Shown in pieces: positions 35,428 through 44,895 of a stretch of DNA of 64,000 nt. How positions within the stretch are numbered: position 1 is the stretch's first letter; every line of letters starts with the position of its first letter. Location of the stretch: the NCBI GenBank assembly GCA_038040445.1, contig JBBPIG010000021.1, positions 1 through 64,000 on the forward strand, given 5' to 3'. The stretch is from Acidobacteriota bacterium. Its GTDB lineage: Bacteria > Acidobacteriota > Blastocatellia > UBA7656. The notes under the pieces were generated by a model. That model did no database searches, was not told the origin of the DNA, and saw nothing but the letters and a program-made list of their open reading frames with translations. Position numbers and translations under genes: made by a program.

Positions 35428-38400
35428 CTACTTCTCATCAAGCTTCCTTCCCGCATTCAAGCTGTCGAAATTCAAAATCGCATTGAACACCAGGAAGTAG
35501 CTCCCCTGCGTTTCGCCGCGCCAGATCGGGTTGTTCGAGAACACCACCACGTGACCGTTGCCCAGCGGTACATCTATCACTGCCGGGTGTTGAGCTATCT
35601 CGGCCCCGCCATCCAACAGGCCGGAGACGAGCAAGTCTCGGGCATCGCCGTAGCGCAACACAACTCGCGGGCGATACTGAGGCGGAATCACGTTGATGCC
35701 GTTGCGGCGTTGCTCGTCCGTTACCGGAAACGCTTGCCAGGTTTCCGGGCGAGGTTCTTCGGGCGCCTCGACGGGGGCCCTGCCTTGAGGCGTGTCAGGA
35801 TCGTCAGCCGAGCCGCGCCCGGTTGCCCGCTCGCGATCTTCAGGCAAGCGGCGGCGGCCGCGGCCTCCGCCAACCATGTTACTCACGTTGAAGATCGGGC
35901 CATCGTACGAGTAGATCGAAAGAGCTTCGCCGTAGCCGTAAGCGATCGGGCTCGCCGAGTCGACGAACTTCGACCGCAAGATGCTGCCGGTGACTTTCAA
36001 TTTCTGCGCGGGCGTAATCGAAACGCCGGGAGTGAATCCCAGCGTGACTGCAAAGTTCGCCGTGTCCATCACGCTGATCAACAGCCCGCCGCTGCGCACA
36101 AAGCTCTGAAGGTTCGAGACGCCGCTCCATCCAAGCCCTGGCCGCATGTCGTCGGTTTCATCGGTCTTGCCGAGGTTGGGCGTCTGAGGCGTGACCTTCC
36201 ACGGTAGAGGATTTCCCCACATCGGCATGCCTTCGATGATAGACATCGGGTTGCCGCGTCCGACCGGAGCGAACAGGATCACGTCGTACTTCGAATTCAG
36301 GTTATTATCCTTGGCGACGTCCTGCGTGCTGATGTAGTCGAAAGGAATTTTCAAGTTGTCGAATGCCAGCCGCCACCAGCCTTCGTCTTGCGTGCCTAAC
36401 CACGTATGCATCATCGCGATGCGCGCGGCTTTTATCGGATGAGTTTTGACGGACGGCGCCGACTCGACGGCGAGAACCTGCAAACCAAGCTCTGAAGCCG
36501 CGCGCTCCAACTCGGGTCCGTTCGCGTTGCGAATGATGAACGAGCCGCGATTGAACTTCTGCCCCCCAGCCTCGAACGTCTCCTCGGCGGCTTCCATGGC
36601 AGCTTCCTTAAAGCGGTAGCGCAGCGTCATCAGCGCGTTGTCGGTGTTGTGATTCACAACGTAAACCGAGCCGCTCCCTTTCATCCCGCCCGGCGCTCGC
36701 ACGTCACCGCTGACCCGCTGCATGGCCGCGTCCAGCACTTTCACATCCGTGACCCGCACAACCTGCACGTTGCCCATCTCACCAAACGTCCACGCGGTGT
36801 CGTCGTAGATACTCTTCTGCGGATCGTTCGGGCTCCAGTATTGATGGTCCAACAGCATATCGGCGATGCGGCTGTAAGGCTGGTCCATCCGCACGACGTA
36901 GCTGCCAGCCGGAAACTGGCGAGTCTCAGTTGTTGGCTCCGGTTTCTTCTGATCATCTGCCGGCTTCTGGTCCGCGGCCGGCGCGTTCCGATCTCCGCTT
37001 GGCGGAGCTTTCTTCTTCTTCTTCACTGTGACTGAAAACGGCGCGGTCGCGCGAGAGATTTCACAGCCCTGAAGCTGAAGCGTCCTCAGCAACTCGGCTT
37101 GCCCGCCCGGCCTCGGATCGTCACCAGGAAAAACGTAAGCCGCCGGCCCTTCCGACTTTGGCTTCAAGATCGAGCGCTTACTCTTCAGGTAGAAGTTATG
37201 CAGGAAGAGCTTGCTGTTGGCGTTGAAGTACGAAAGCGCCGTCAGCAATCCCGTCTGCTGGTAGTTGTTGTTGTTTCGCTGAGACCATTTCGTCTTCGGT
37301 AACGGCGGGTTCTGTTTGTACCAGGTACGCGAATACTCTTGAGGCGACAGGGTGCGCTCGACAGTATCGGCTCCGCCATTGCCGAATGTTTCGTAAAGGC
37401 GGCTGATTCCGTTGTGAGTCGCGCCGAAAAACATCAGATAGCCCGGCGACCAGGTGTCGAAGTTCCCGTGAGTGAACACGCCTGGCATCCCGAGCTTAGT
37501 CATCTCGGAAACGTTGTTCCATCCCATCAACTGCCACTCGTCGGTGAGGATCGGGTCGAGCCACGCGTTGTAGGGCTCGTCGCCCACGGTGTTGTCATAC
37601 AGGTAGGGCACCGACTCGTGCAGATCGTGAAGCACCTGGGCCTTCCACGTCATGAAGGTCTTGCCCACATTCTGCGTTAGCTTGAGCGTCATGCCCATCG
37701 CGTCCCGGTTGTTGTCGTGAGCGACGTAGTGTCCCCAATAAACCAGCGGCGGCCAGTTCTGGTTCGGGTGCGCGAGGTGCCAGTTGTAAACATCGACCTG
37801 CCGATCGCGGCCATCCACTTCGACTACAGGAGTGATGAGGGTGATGACGCCGTCGCGGATCGCTTTGACGTAAGGGCTCTCATCGACTGCCAGCCGATAC
37901 GCCAGCTCCATCAACGCCGTCGGGGCGCCGGTCTCGGGCGAGTGAATCGTACCGGTGATGTAATAGATCGGCGTTGAAGCCGCGACCAGCCTTTCCCCTT
38001 CGGCGTCGTCCATGTTGATCGTGCGAGGATCGGCGAGCTTGGCGAGGCGCGCGCGGTTCTCTTCGAGCTTCGACATGTTGGCTTCCGAGGTGACGGCGAC
38101 TGCAATCATCTCTCGGCCTTCTTCGGTGGTGCCGATCGAGAAAACCTTCACACGCGGGCTGGCCTTCTCGAGCATGCGCATGTACTGATAGACCTCGTGG
38201 GAATAAGGCAGCTTGCCGGGCGCGCCGGCTACGTCGCCGAGCACCGCTTTAGGAGTGGGCACGGTCTTTGACGCCGGGAGGTAATCGACGAGCGGGGAGC
38301 TGAAGAACGTCTCGGTGGTGTATTCTCTAATCTTCTTCGTGTATTCCTCGTCGATGGGTTGATTCGGATCGCGCCCGGGTTTAGCCGAAGTAGCAGTCGC

Positions 38401-38505
38401 AGCTCCCGCCTTTTGTTGCGGGCTGCTAGCGGTCACGGTCGCGCTCAGAATCATGGCAACTAAGATTGTCAGCACAATAAAGCTGGTCGTAATAAGCCGT
38501 TTCAT
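35428..38505 (-). CDS. Large M14-family metallopeptidase
   Basis: 1025 residues from ATG 38505 (AGAGGA upstream; the frame opens 28 codons earlier but without such a signal). Signal peptide 1-28. M14 zinc ligands His188-Glu191 (TGTIHSPETGAP) and His296 (HDLHESVP), plus Arg267 in NNRD. The C-terminal half (about 680-1020) contains a glutamine-amidotransferase-like segment, and the middle has Lys/Pro-rich low complexity (KKKKKAPPSGDRNAP). Secreted carboxypeptidase-like enzyme; common in Acidobacteriota. Confidence 0.88.
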   Translation of the reverse strand: MKRLITTSFIVLTILVAMILSATVTASSPQQKAGAATATSAKPGRDPNQPIDEEYTKKIREYTTETFFSSPLVDYLPASKTVPTPKAVLGDVAGAPGKLPYSHEVYQYMRMLEKASPRVKVFSIGTTEEGREMIAVAVTSEANMSKLEENRARLAKLADPRTINMDDAEGERLVAASTPIYYITGTIHSPETGAPTALMELAYRLAVDESPYVKAIRDGVITLITPVVEVDGRDRQVDVYNWHLAHPNQNWPPLVYWGHYVAHDNNRDAMGMTLKLTQNVGKTFMTWKAQVLHDLHESVPYLYDNTVGDEPYNAWLDPILTDEWQLMGWNNVSEMTKLGMPGVFTHGNFDTWSPGYLMFFGATHNGISRLYETFGNGGADTVERTLSPQEYSRTWYKQNPPLPKTKWSQRNNNNYQQTGLLTALSYFNANSKLFLHNFYLKSKRSILKPKSEGPAAYVFPGDDPRPGGQAELLRTLQLQGCEISRATAPFSVTVKKKKKAPPSGDRNAPAADQKPADDQKKPEPTTETRQFPAGSYVVRMDQPYSRIADMLLDHQYWSPNDPQKSIYDDTAWTFGEMGNVQVVRVTDVKVLDAAMQRVSGDVRAPGGMKGSGSVYVVNHNTDNALMTLRYRFKEAAMEAAEETFEAGGQKFNRGSFIIRNANGPELERAASELGLQVLAVESAPSVKTHPIKAARIAMMHTWLGTQDEGWWRLAFDNLKIPFDYISTQDVAKDNNLNSKYDVILFAPVGRGNPMSIIEGMPMWGNPLPWKVTPQTPNLGKTDETDDMRPGLGWSGVSNLQSFVRSGGLLISVMDTANFAVTLGFTPGVSITPAQKLKVTGSILRSKFVDSASPIAYGYGEALSIYSYDGPIFNVSNMVGGGRGRRRLPEDRERATGRGSADDPDTPQGRAPVEAPEEPRPETWQAFPVTDEQRRNGINVIPPQYRPRVVLRYGDARDLLVSGLLDGGAEIAQHPAVIDVPLGNGHVVVFSNNPIWRGETQGSYFLVFNAILNFDSLNAGRKLDEK

Positions 38506-38825
38506 GTTTGGGTCCTCTCGGCGATGATGTGGTGCAGTGGGCTTCCACTGTAGGGGCGCATCGTAGCAAAGCGAGCTTGCTAACGGCAAGGTGCACCGGG
38601 GTTTGCACTTTGGACCGCGCCGCCCTCAATCAAGAGCTCGGACGGACGTGTCATCTGCGGCGCTTTGGCTCTGTGCATACCCTTGAGTTCGACAACGCTC
38701 TAATTGCTACCTTTCCCGTCAAGACCTTTCCCATCGAGAGCGGCCGATTTTTCCTTTGAAGCCAAAGTTGATCGGCATATAATCCCGCTGCTTCTGATCA
38801 CCCATTGAAAGGCGCCTGGCACCAA

Positions 38826-40190
38826 ATGACAGACGGCCCGCACCCGCTCGCCTCTGATAAGTCTCCAGATCCACCAACACCGGTAAAGGCTCGCGTTTCG
38901 CTGTTCGCGTGGACGGGTGAAGTCACTCGCTATCAGTGGATGGTGTTGCTGGTCGCCTGGCTCGGCTGGGTTTTTGACAGCATGGACGGAACGCTGTTCT
39001 CTCTGGTTCAAAAGCCGTCGATGACCGAGCTGATGGGTCCGGGGACAACCGACGCGGCGATCGGTTTCTATAGCAGCGTCGTCTTTTCGGTGATGCTGCT
39101 GGGCTGGGCGATGGGAGGAATCAGCTTCGGAATAATCGCCGACTACATTGGACGCACCAAAGCGCTCGCGATAACAATACTGATTTACTCGCTGTTCACC
39201 GGGTTGTCGGCAGCCGCGCAAAGTTGGGAGCAGTTGGCGGCCTGCCGCTTCATCACCGGCCTCGGCCTTGGCGGCGAATGGGCTGCTGGAGCCGCTTTGG
39301 TGGCCGAGGTGTGGCCCGATCGCCTTCGCGCAAAAGCCGGCGCGATGCTGCAATCGGCCGCTGCGTTTGGTTATTTCTTCGCGGCATTGATCACTCGCGC
39401 GGTCGACGCCGGGTCGTGGCGATACGTTTACCTTGTTGGAGCCGTTCCGGCGATCTTCGTGTTGTTCATTCGGTTGATGGTCAAAGAACCTGAGCGTTGG
39501 GTCGAGGTCCGAGATCAACGCAGGCTCGCCAAAGTTGAAGGACGGCACAAGGCGACAGAGCTTGACGCATTCACGCTGAAGCAACTGTTCAGCCCTAAGC
39601 TTCGCCGCGACACTCTCGTCGCTTCAGCGCTCGCGTTCACCGTGCTGCTGGCGTTGTGGGGCGCGACGATGTGGATACCGTCAGTTATCCGAGAGACCGG
39701 CGCTCGAGAGGGGCTCAGCACCGCCGATCAGAACAGGTACGCCACCTACGCGGTGATGCTGCTCAACGGCGGCTCGCTGTTCGGCTATCTCGGATTCGGG
39801 CCGCTGGCTGATCGCTTCGGCAGGCGCGCGGCATTCTTGTTTTTCTTCATCGGGGGCGTGATTCTGTTTCCAGTGACGTTCTTGATGACGACCGGCATCA
39901 CACAGATTTTCGTCTTGCTCCCGCTGGTAGGCGTCTTTACGCTGGGCATCACCAGCGGCTTCCCGATTTATCTTCCGGAGCTGTTTCCAACTCGCGTACG
40001 AACGACCGGGGTAGGATTCTGCTACAATCTCGGCCGAATCGTGACGGCGGGCGGCGTGCTCATCACCGGCGCGCTGGTTGGGTTTTTCGGGTCTTACGCA
40101 AAAGCGGCGAGCGCGGTGAGTCTGATCTACATACTTGGCATCTTCATTCTTATCTTTGCGCGCGAAACGCGCGGCGAGCGACTGGCTTAG
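38826..40190 (+). CDS. MFS transporter
   Basis: 454 residues from ATG 38826 (TTG 38805 also in frame). About 12 membrane helices. The loop GIIADYIGRTKALAITI is the MFS motif between helices 2 and 3, and GPLADRFGRRAAFLFFFIGG is the repeat in the second half; FITGLGLGGEWAAGAALVAE is typical of the aromatic-acid/sugar-acid symporter group (AAHS/SHS-like). Substrate not identifiable. Confidence 0.9.
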   Translation: MTDGPHPLASDKSPDPPTPVKARVSLFAWTGEVTRYQWMVLLVAWLGWVFDSMDGTLFSLVQKPSMTELMGPGTTDAAIGFYSSVVFSVMLLGWAMGGISFGIIADYIGRTKALAITILIYSLFTGLSAAAQSWEQLAACRFITGLGLGGEWAAGAALVAEVWPDRLRAKAGAMLQSAAAFGYFFAALITRAVDAGSWRYVYLVGAVPAIFVLFIRLMVKEPERWVEVRDQRRLAKVEGRHKATELDAFTLKQLFSPKLRRDTLVASALAFTVLLALWGATMWIPSVIRETGAREGLSTADQNRYATYAVMLLNGGSLFGYLGFGPLADRFGRRAAFLFFFIGGVILFPVTFLMTTGITQIFVLLPLVGVFTLGITSGFPIYLPELFPTRVRTTGVGFCYNLGRIVTAGGVLITGALVGFFGSYAKAASAVSLIYILGIFILIFARETRGERLA

Positions 40191-40201
40191 AAGCAGGACG
40201 A

Positions 40202-40289
40202 CCTGGGAGCGCAGGCATCCCTGCCTGCGTCCCCGCTTGCTGAGAAAACCCCTGGAAAAAGAGCACGCAGGGATGCCTGCGCTCCCAGG
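40202..40289. repeat. GGGAGCGCAGGCATCC-family palindrome
   Basis: CCTGGGAGCGCAGGCATCCC and TGCCTGCGT on the left pair with ACGCAGGGATGCCTGCGCTC and CCAGG on the right, with about 35 bases between. Same family as 6866-7034. It lies between the MFS gene and the TonB receptor and may act as a terminator between them. Confidence 0.9.
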
Positions 40290-40312
40290 AAGTAACGATG
40301 GAGGTTGAAGCT

Positions 40313-43300
40313 ATGAATCGCACCCGATTGACTATCACCCTCGCAGCTTGTGTTCTGGCGGCTTCCGTCTGCGCGTCCTCTCACGCACAAACGATCACCG
40401 CCACGCTTGAAGGACGTGCAATCGACAGTTCCGGCGCGGCCGTGACGGGAGCGAATGTTACCGCGGCCAGTTCAAGCACCGGGCTATCGAGATCGGCCCT
40501 CACATCCGACAGCGGCGAATACCGCATATCGCTGCTTCCAGTCGGCGAGTACACGGTCACTGTTGAGCGCCAGGGATTCCGTCGTGACTCGAGGAAAGTC
40601 ACCCTGGTGATCGGTCAGACCGCGACTTTGGATTTTGCTTTGCAAGCCGGCGGTGTCGCCGAGCAAGTGAACGTCGAAGCCGCCGATACCATCGCCGAGC
40701 CCACGCGCACCGAGGTCAGTTCCGTGATCAGCCAGCGACAGATCGTAAGCTTGCCGGTAAACGGGCGACAGTTCATCGACTTCGTGTTGCTCGCGCCAGG
40801 TGTGACCATCGGCGATACCACCTCGGGTAGCACCGACGTCATCGTTGAACCGGTCACAAAGATTTCCTTCGCCGGCCAAAACATTCATTACAATTTCGTC
40901 GCGATCGACGGAGCCGACAACATATCGACCGCATCGGGGATTCAGAAGACGACGCCGTCACAGGACGCGGTGCAGGAGTTCCGTGTCGTAAACACGGTCT
41001 ACAGCGCCGAGTTCGGCCGCGCGGTCGGCGGCATCATCAACATCATCACCAAGGGCGGGACAAATGAAATACACGGCTCGATGTACGAGTACTTCCGCAA
41101 CGACGCGCTTGACGCAAAAAGCATCCTCGCTTCACCAGGGTTGAACAAGCTTCATCAGAATCAGTACGGCGGTGCGATGGGCGGGCCGTTGAAGAAGGAC
41201 CGGACGTTCCTTTTCCTCAACTTCGAGGCGCAGCGCCGGAGTGAATCGCCGTTTTACAACTCCACCGTGCTTGCGAACATCGGCGCCATCAATCAGGCCA
41301 AAGTCACCCGCTACGCATTGCCGGCGGAAAACCTCGACGTGCTGCGTGACTCGAATTCGGATAATTTTCTGTTCAAGCTCGATCACAACCTGAGCAAACG
41401 GCACACGTTGACCGGCCGCTATTTCTTCAACGACGCGCGCTACACTAACGTCTCTCCGTTGAACGACGGCTTCGATTTGCCGTCCGGGTTCAAGAACAAT
41501 TTCCTGCGCGATCAATCAGTCGTGGGGAACTTGATGTCGACGTTTACACCCAACCTGTTCAACGAGCTTCGCACCCAGTTCGCGCATCGCTCGTTTGATT
41601 TTCCGACCGTGAGCACCCAGCCTCATCTCGAGGTCGCTAACACGTTTGCCATCGGAGTCAATCGCGGGAATCCCGACTTTTACAAAGAGAGCCGGTTCGA
41701 GATTGTCGACAACGTGACTCTGACACGCGGACGCCACACGATCGGATTTGGCGGCAACTACAACTTCGTGCGGACAACCGAATCGTTTCCTCTGTTCTAC
41801 CCGTTTGAAGCCACCTTCGCATCCTTGCCCGACCTGCTCAACGGCGATCCGTTCGTAATTTTCTTCCAGCGATTCCGCGCGCCGAATTTCGATGAGCCGA
41901 CGCTGGACACGTCGGCGTATCTCAACAACCGGATTCCCGCAGCGGTGCGCAATCAAGCGAAGGGAGTGTTGGATCACACCTACGATGGGTTCTTTATTCA
42001 AGACAAGATTCACATCGGCAGCCGCCTGACTGCGAACCTCGGACTGCGCTATGAGTTCGAAACCTGGCCGAAGGAGGCGCTCGACAAGGATCTGAACAAC
42101 GTCGACCCGCGCGCGGGATTCGCCTTCAACGCGGCCACGAAATGGAACCTGGTGATTCGAGGCGGCGCCGGCATTTTTCACGGCACGATTCCCTCTCCGC
42201 TGCTGGCGTGCCAGATTCCTTCTTGCGGGGGCCCCAAGAAATATCCGGGGCGCGAGAACAAGGAAGACGATCTGAATTCGACGACCGGGCTGTTTGCCTT
42301 CGGCGCTGATCCGGCCACTATGCATACGGCGCTCGCCGCCTTGATTGGTCCCGGCGTTAAGACCGGTGTGTATCCCCGGTTCGCGCCCGGCCCGGGAGGC
42401 GACGCGCAGAAGGCGACCATCGTTCGATTCGCAAGAGATCATCAAGCGCCGTATGGAATTCAGATGAGTCTTGGTTTCGAGATTCAGCCGGCGCAGGGCA
42501 CGGCGTTCAGCGCTACATATCTACGCGTTCGAGGCGTTCACCTCGGCAGCTTCTTCAACGTCAATCAGCCCGACCCGAGCGGAACCACGGAAGCCGGCAC
42601 GCCGGATTATGCCGCGCTGCGGCCTGTTTCGTTTTGCCGTCCATGCCTGCTGAATCGACGAGTCGCGGTTCCCGGGTTCCGCAATCCGGAATTTGGCGTT
42701 TTCTTTGAAGCGGACTCGCGGTGGAACTCAACCTACGATGGACTGCTGATCAGCATGAGTCAGCGCGTCAAGAAGGCAGTGAACTTTGGGATCAGCTACA
42801 CCTTTTCCAAGGCCATCGACGACGGGCCGAATCCGAGTTTTGTGTTGATCCCGGTCAACTCGGCGCGCATCGATCTAGAGCGGGCATTGTCTTCCGATGA
42901 TGCCCGGCATCGCTTCATCGCGAATGCCACGCTGAGTACACCGGGCGACGCAAATGCGCTGGTGCGTGATTTCCAGTTGAGCTTCATCGTGACGCTCCAG
43001 TCCCCGCATCGCTTCACCAAGTTCGCCGGGTTCGATGCCAACGGGGACGTGTTCGGGGTGAATGACCGGGTCGGTCTCGACGGCAGAAACACATTCGAGG
43101 GTGACCACCTGCAGACCGTGGACGTGCGGCTATCGCGTTCATTCACGATTCGCGAGAAGAAGAAACTGGAGCTGCTCGCTGAAGCATTTAACCTGCTCAA
43201 CACGCTGAACGTCAGGTTCTTCAACACGGTCTACGGCGACTCGATCTTTCATCCGGCGAACAGCACGATCAACGACCCGCTGCTCGGACCGATTCCGACC

Positions 43301-43393
43301 TTCGGCGAGGGAGCGCTCAACCCGGCGTACGGAAACCCGCGAGCGATCTTCAACCCGCGGCAGATTCAGTTCGCGGCGAGGTTTACTTTCTGA
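40313..43393 (+). CDS. TonB-dependent receptor, Oar/CarboxypepD-reg-like
   Basis: 1026 residues from ATG 40313 (GGAGG 8 bases upstream; ATG 40298 lacks one). Signal peptide 1-26, then a carboxypeptidase-regulatory-like domain (LEGRAIDSSGAAVTGANVTA, LLPVGEYTVTVERQGFRR), a plug (VSLPVNGRQFIDFVLLAPGV, FGRAVGGIINIITKGGTNEI) and a long outer-membrane beta-barrel ending in a C-terminal Phe (QFAARFTF). Oar-type receptors are a hallmark of Acidobacteriota; the ligand is unknown. Confidence 0.93.
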   Translation: MNRTRLTITLAACVLAASVCASSHAQTITATLEGRAIDSSGAAVTGANVTAASSSTGLSRSALTSDSGEYRISLLPVGEYTVTVERQGFRRDSRKVTLVIGQTATLDFALQAGGVAEQVNVEAADTIAEPTRTEVSSVISQRQIVSLPVNGRQFIDFVLLAPGVTIGDTTSGSTDVIVEPVTKISFAGQNIHYNFVAIDGADNISTASGIQKTTPSQDAVQEFRVVNTVYSAEFGRAVGGIINIITKGGTNEIHGSMYEYFRNDALDAKSILASPGLNKLHQNQYGGAMGGPLKKDRTFLFLNFEAQRRSESPFYNSTVLANIGAINQAKVTRYALPAENLDVLRDSNSDNFLFKLDHNLSKRHTLTGRYFFNDARYTNVSPLNDGFDLPSGFKNNFLRDQSVVGNLMSTFTPNLFNELRTQFAHRSFDFPTVSTQPHLEVANTFAIGVNRGNPDFYKESRFEIVDNVTLTRGRHTIGFGGNYNFVRTTESFPLFYPFEATFASLPDLLNGDPFVIFFQRFRAPNFDEPTLDTSAYLNNRIPAAVRNQAKGVLDHTYDGFFIQDKIHIGSRLTANLGLRYEFETWPKEALDKDLNNVDPRAGFAFNAATKWNLVIRGGAGIFHGTIPSPLLACQIPSCGGPKKYPGRENKEDDLNSTTGLFAFGADPATMHTALAALIGPGVKTGVYPRFAPGPGGDAQKATIVRFARDHQAPYGIQMSLGFEIQPAQGTAFSATYLRVRGVHLGSFFNVNQPDPSGTTEAGTPDYAALRPVSFCRPCLLNRRVAVPGFRNPEFGVFFEADSRWNSTYDGLLISMSQRVKKAVNFGISYTFSKAIDDGPNPSFVLIPVNSARIDLERALSSDDARHRFIANATLSTPGDANALVRDFQLSFIVTLQSPHRFTKFAGFDANGDVFGVNDRVGLDGRNTFEGDHLQTVDVRLSRSFTIREKKKLELLAEAFNLLNTLNVRFFNTVYGDSIFHPANSTINDPLLGPIPTFGEGALNPAYGNPRAIFNPRQIQFAARFTF

Positions 43394-43422
43394 GCGGGAG
43401 GAGTTGAACCACAAAGGCACAC

Positions 43423-43854
43423 ATGAGCTTTGGCCTGTACTATGCTTTTTTCGTCGAGCACCAGGCTCTCGGGAAAATCGGCAGCTCGCTTGCCACAGGT
43501 TTCGCGCACGGTGCGAGCGGCGACTTGATCGCTGCGCACGCGTCGCTTCAAACTTACGCGGACACACAATTCGACTATGTTCGCTCGGTCGATGTACATT
43601 CGCATTGGATAGGCCTGGCGATGCTGTTAATCGTCTTCGGTGTCGCCTTCGACCGCGTAGGCTTTACGGAAGGCCGTCGAGTGCTGTTAGCGTGGTTGCT
43701 GGTCGCCGGATCGGTGACCTTTCCGCTTGGCGTCATATTGCAGACGCTGGATCGAGGTATCATACCGCAGGCAGTCGCTGCAATTGGGGCAGGCCTGGTC
43801 ATCATCGCGCTTGGAGCCGTAGCGCTGGGCTTTGCGCGTTCAGAGAGGGACTGA
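43423..43854 (+). CDS. Four-helix integral membrane protein
   Basis: 143 residues with about four hydrophobic segments (MSFGLYYAFF, WIGLAMLLIVFGVAF, VLLAWLLVAGSVTFPLGVIL, AVAAIGAGLVIIALGAVALG). Its stop overlaps the next ATG (TGATG), so it is coupled to the cyclase-family gene. A His in HSHWIG could be a ligand. I do not recognise the family. Confidence 0.75.
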   Translation: MSFGLYYAFFVEHQALGKIGSSLATGFAHGASGDLIAAHASLQTYADTQFDYVRSVDVHSHWIGLAMLLIVFGVAFDRVGFTEGRRVLLAWLLVAGSVTFPLGVILQTLDRGIIPQAVAAIGAGLVIIALGAVALGFARSERD

Positions 43855-44768
43855 TGAAAAAGAGAATTGTCTTAATTGTCGTCGCGGTGCTTGCAGTTGC
43901 TTGCTTACCCGTTGCGGCGCTCGCCCAACAGGACACAAAGAAAGCGACCACGTCCCTGATCAGCTCTCTCAGGGCAGTCCGTGTGATCGAGCTCAATTTT
44001 GTCTGGGATCGCAACTCGCCGCTGCTGGGTCTGAATCCGCCGTTCACAATCGGACTACAGACAAGCCATAAGCAAACGAGCGGCATGATTCCCGGGGGAA
44101 TCGCGTTCGCCGCCGACATGATGTTTTTTAGCGGGCAACACGGTTCGCCTAACATCGACGCGCTCGGTCACATCTCGAACAACATGAAATTGTTCGGCGG
44201 CGCGGATGCCGCCGCCAGTGAAGGCGCAACAGGACTGCTCACCCTGGGGATCGAAGCCTATCCGAAGGAGCGCTTCATCAATCGCGCCGTGCTGCTCGAC
44301 GTCGCCCGCTTCAAGAACATGGACGCGCTCGCGGCGGCGTATGAAATCACCGCCGAAGACCTCGAGGCTACCGCGAAAGCCGAAGGCGTCGAAATTCAAC
44401 CGGGAGATTCGGTATTGATAAGGACCGGGTACGGCAGGTTCTTCGAGGCGGACCGCGCGAAATACTCGGGGTTGAGACCGGGGCCTGGTGAAAGCGCGGC
44501 TCGCTGGCTCGCGGGCAAGAAGATTTTTTTGACCGGCGACGATCAGATGAGCTACGAGGTGGTTCCTCAGAAGGGCACGATCTTCCCCTGCCACCGTATT
44601 CTGATCGCTGACAACGGAATCTATCTGGTCGAGAACTTAAACCTCGAAGAGCTCTCAAATGTGCTGGCCGAACGAAAGGTCTACGAATTCGCTCTTATTC
44701 TAAATCCGCCTCGATTGCGAGGAGCGACAGGCGCGGCGGCCAATGCATTCGCTATAATACCTCAGTGA
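43854..44768 (+). CDS. Cyclase-family (kynurenine formamidase-like) secreted hydrolase
   Basis: 304 residues from ATG 43854; the frame opens at 43404, but its N-terminal part is a shadow of the membrane gene. Signal peptide 1-23 (MKKRIVLIVVAVLAVACLPV). Cyclase family with VIELNFVWDRNSPLLG and a metal-site segment GQHGSPNIDALGHISNN; the usual H-x-G-T-H-x-D-x-P is altered (GQHGSPNIDALGH), so some ligands may be replaced. Ends with DDQMSYEVVP and LIADNGIYLVENLNLEEL. Confidence 0.82.
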   Translation: MKKRIVLIVVAVLAVACLPVAALAQQDTKKATTSLISSLRAVRVIELNFVWDRNSPLLGLNPPFTIGLQTSHKQTSGMIPGGIAFAADMMFFSGQHGSPNIDALGHISNNMKLFGGADAAASEGATGLLTLGIEAYPKERFINRAVLLDVARFKNMDALAAAYEITAEDLEATAKAEGVEIQPGDSVLIRTGYGRFFEADRAKYSGLRPGPGESAARWLAGKKIFLTGDDQMSYEVVPQKGTIFPCHRILIADNGIYLVENLNLEELSNVLAERKVYEFALILNPPRLRGATGAAANAFAIIPQ

Positions 44769-44770
44769 AG

Positions 44771-44855
44771 AAAAGGAAAAAGGAAAAAGGTAAAAGGCAA
44801 AAGGCAGAATCCGGCGCTTCACTTTTTCATCTTACCTTTTGCCTTTTACCTTCCC
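44771..44855. repeat. AAAAGGCAAAAGG / CCTTTTGCCTTTT inverted repeat
   Basis: GAAAAAGGAAAAAGGTAAAA and GGCAAAAGGCAG on the left are complementary to CTTACCTTTTGCCTTTTACC on the right. Lies between the cyclase gene and the monooxygenase, same family as 22806-22860. Confidence 0.8.
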
Positions 44856-44895
44856 TGGCATCGCTCTCACCCGGAAGGATCGGATCAAGGGAATA

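Noticed and set aside
41516-42445. 309-residue minus-strand frame inside the TonB receptor
   Set aside because: Opposite-strand shadow caused by high GC; the receptor frame carries all conserved motifs.
43404-43853. N-terminal half of a 454-residue frame ending in the cyclase-family gene
   Set aside because: Its residues are a shadow of the membrane gene in another frame; the cyclase-family protein starts at 43854 with a signal peptide.
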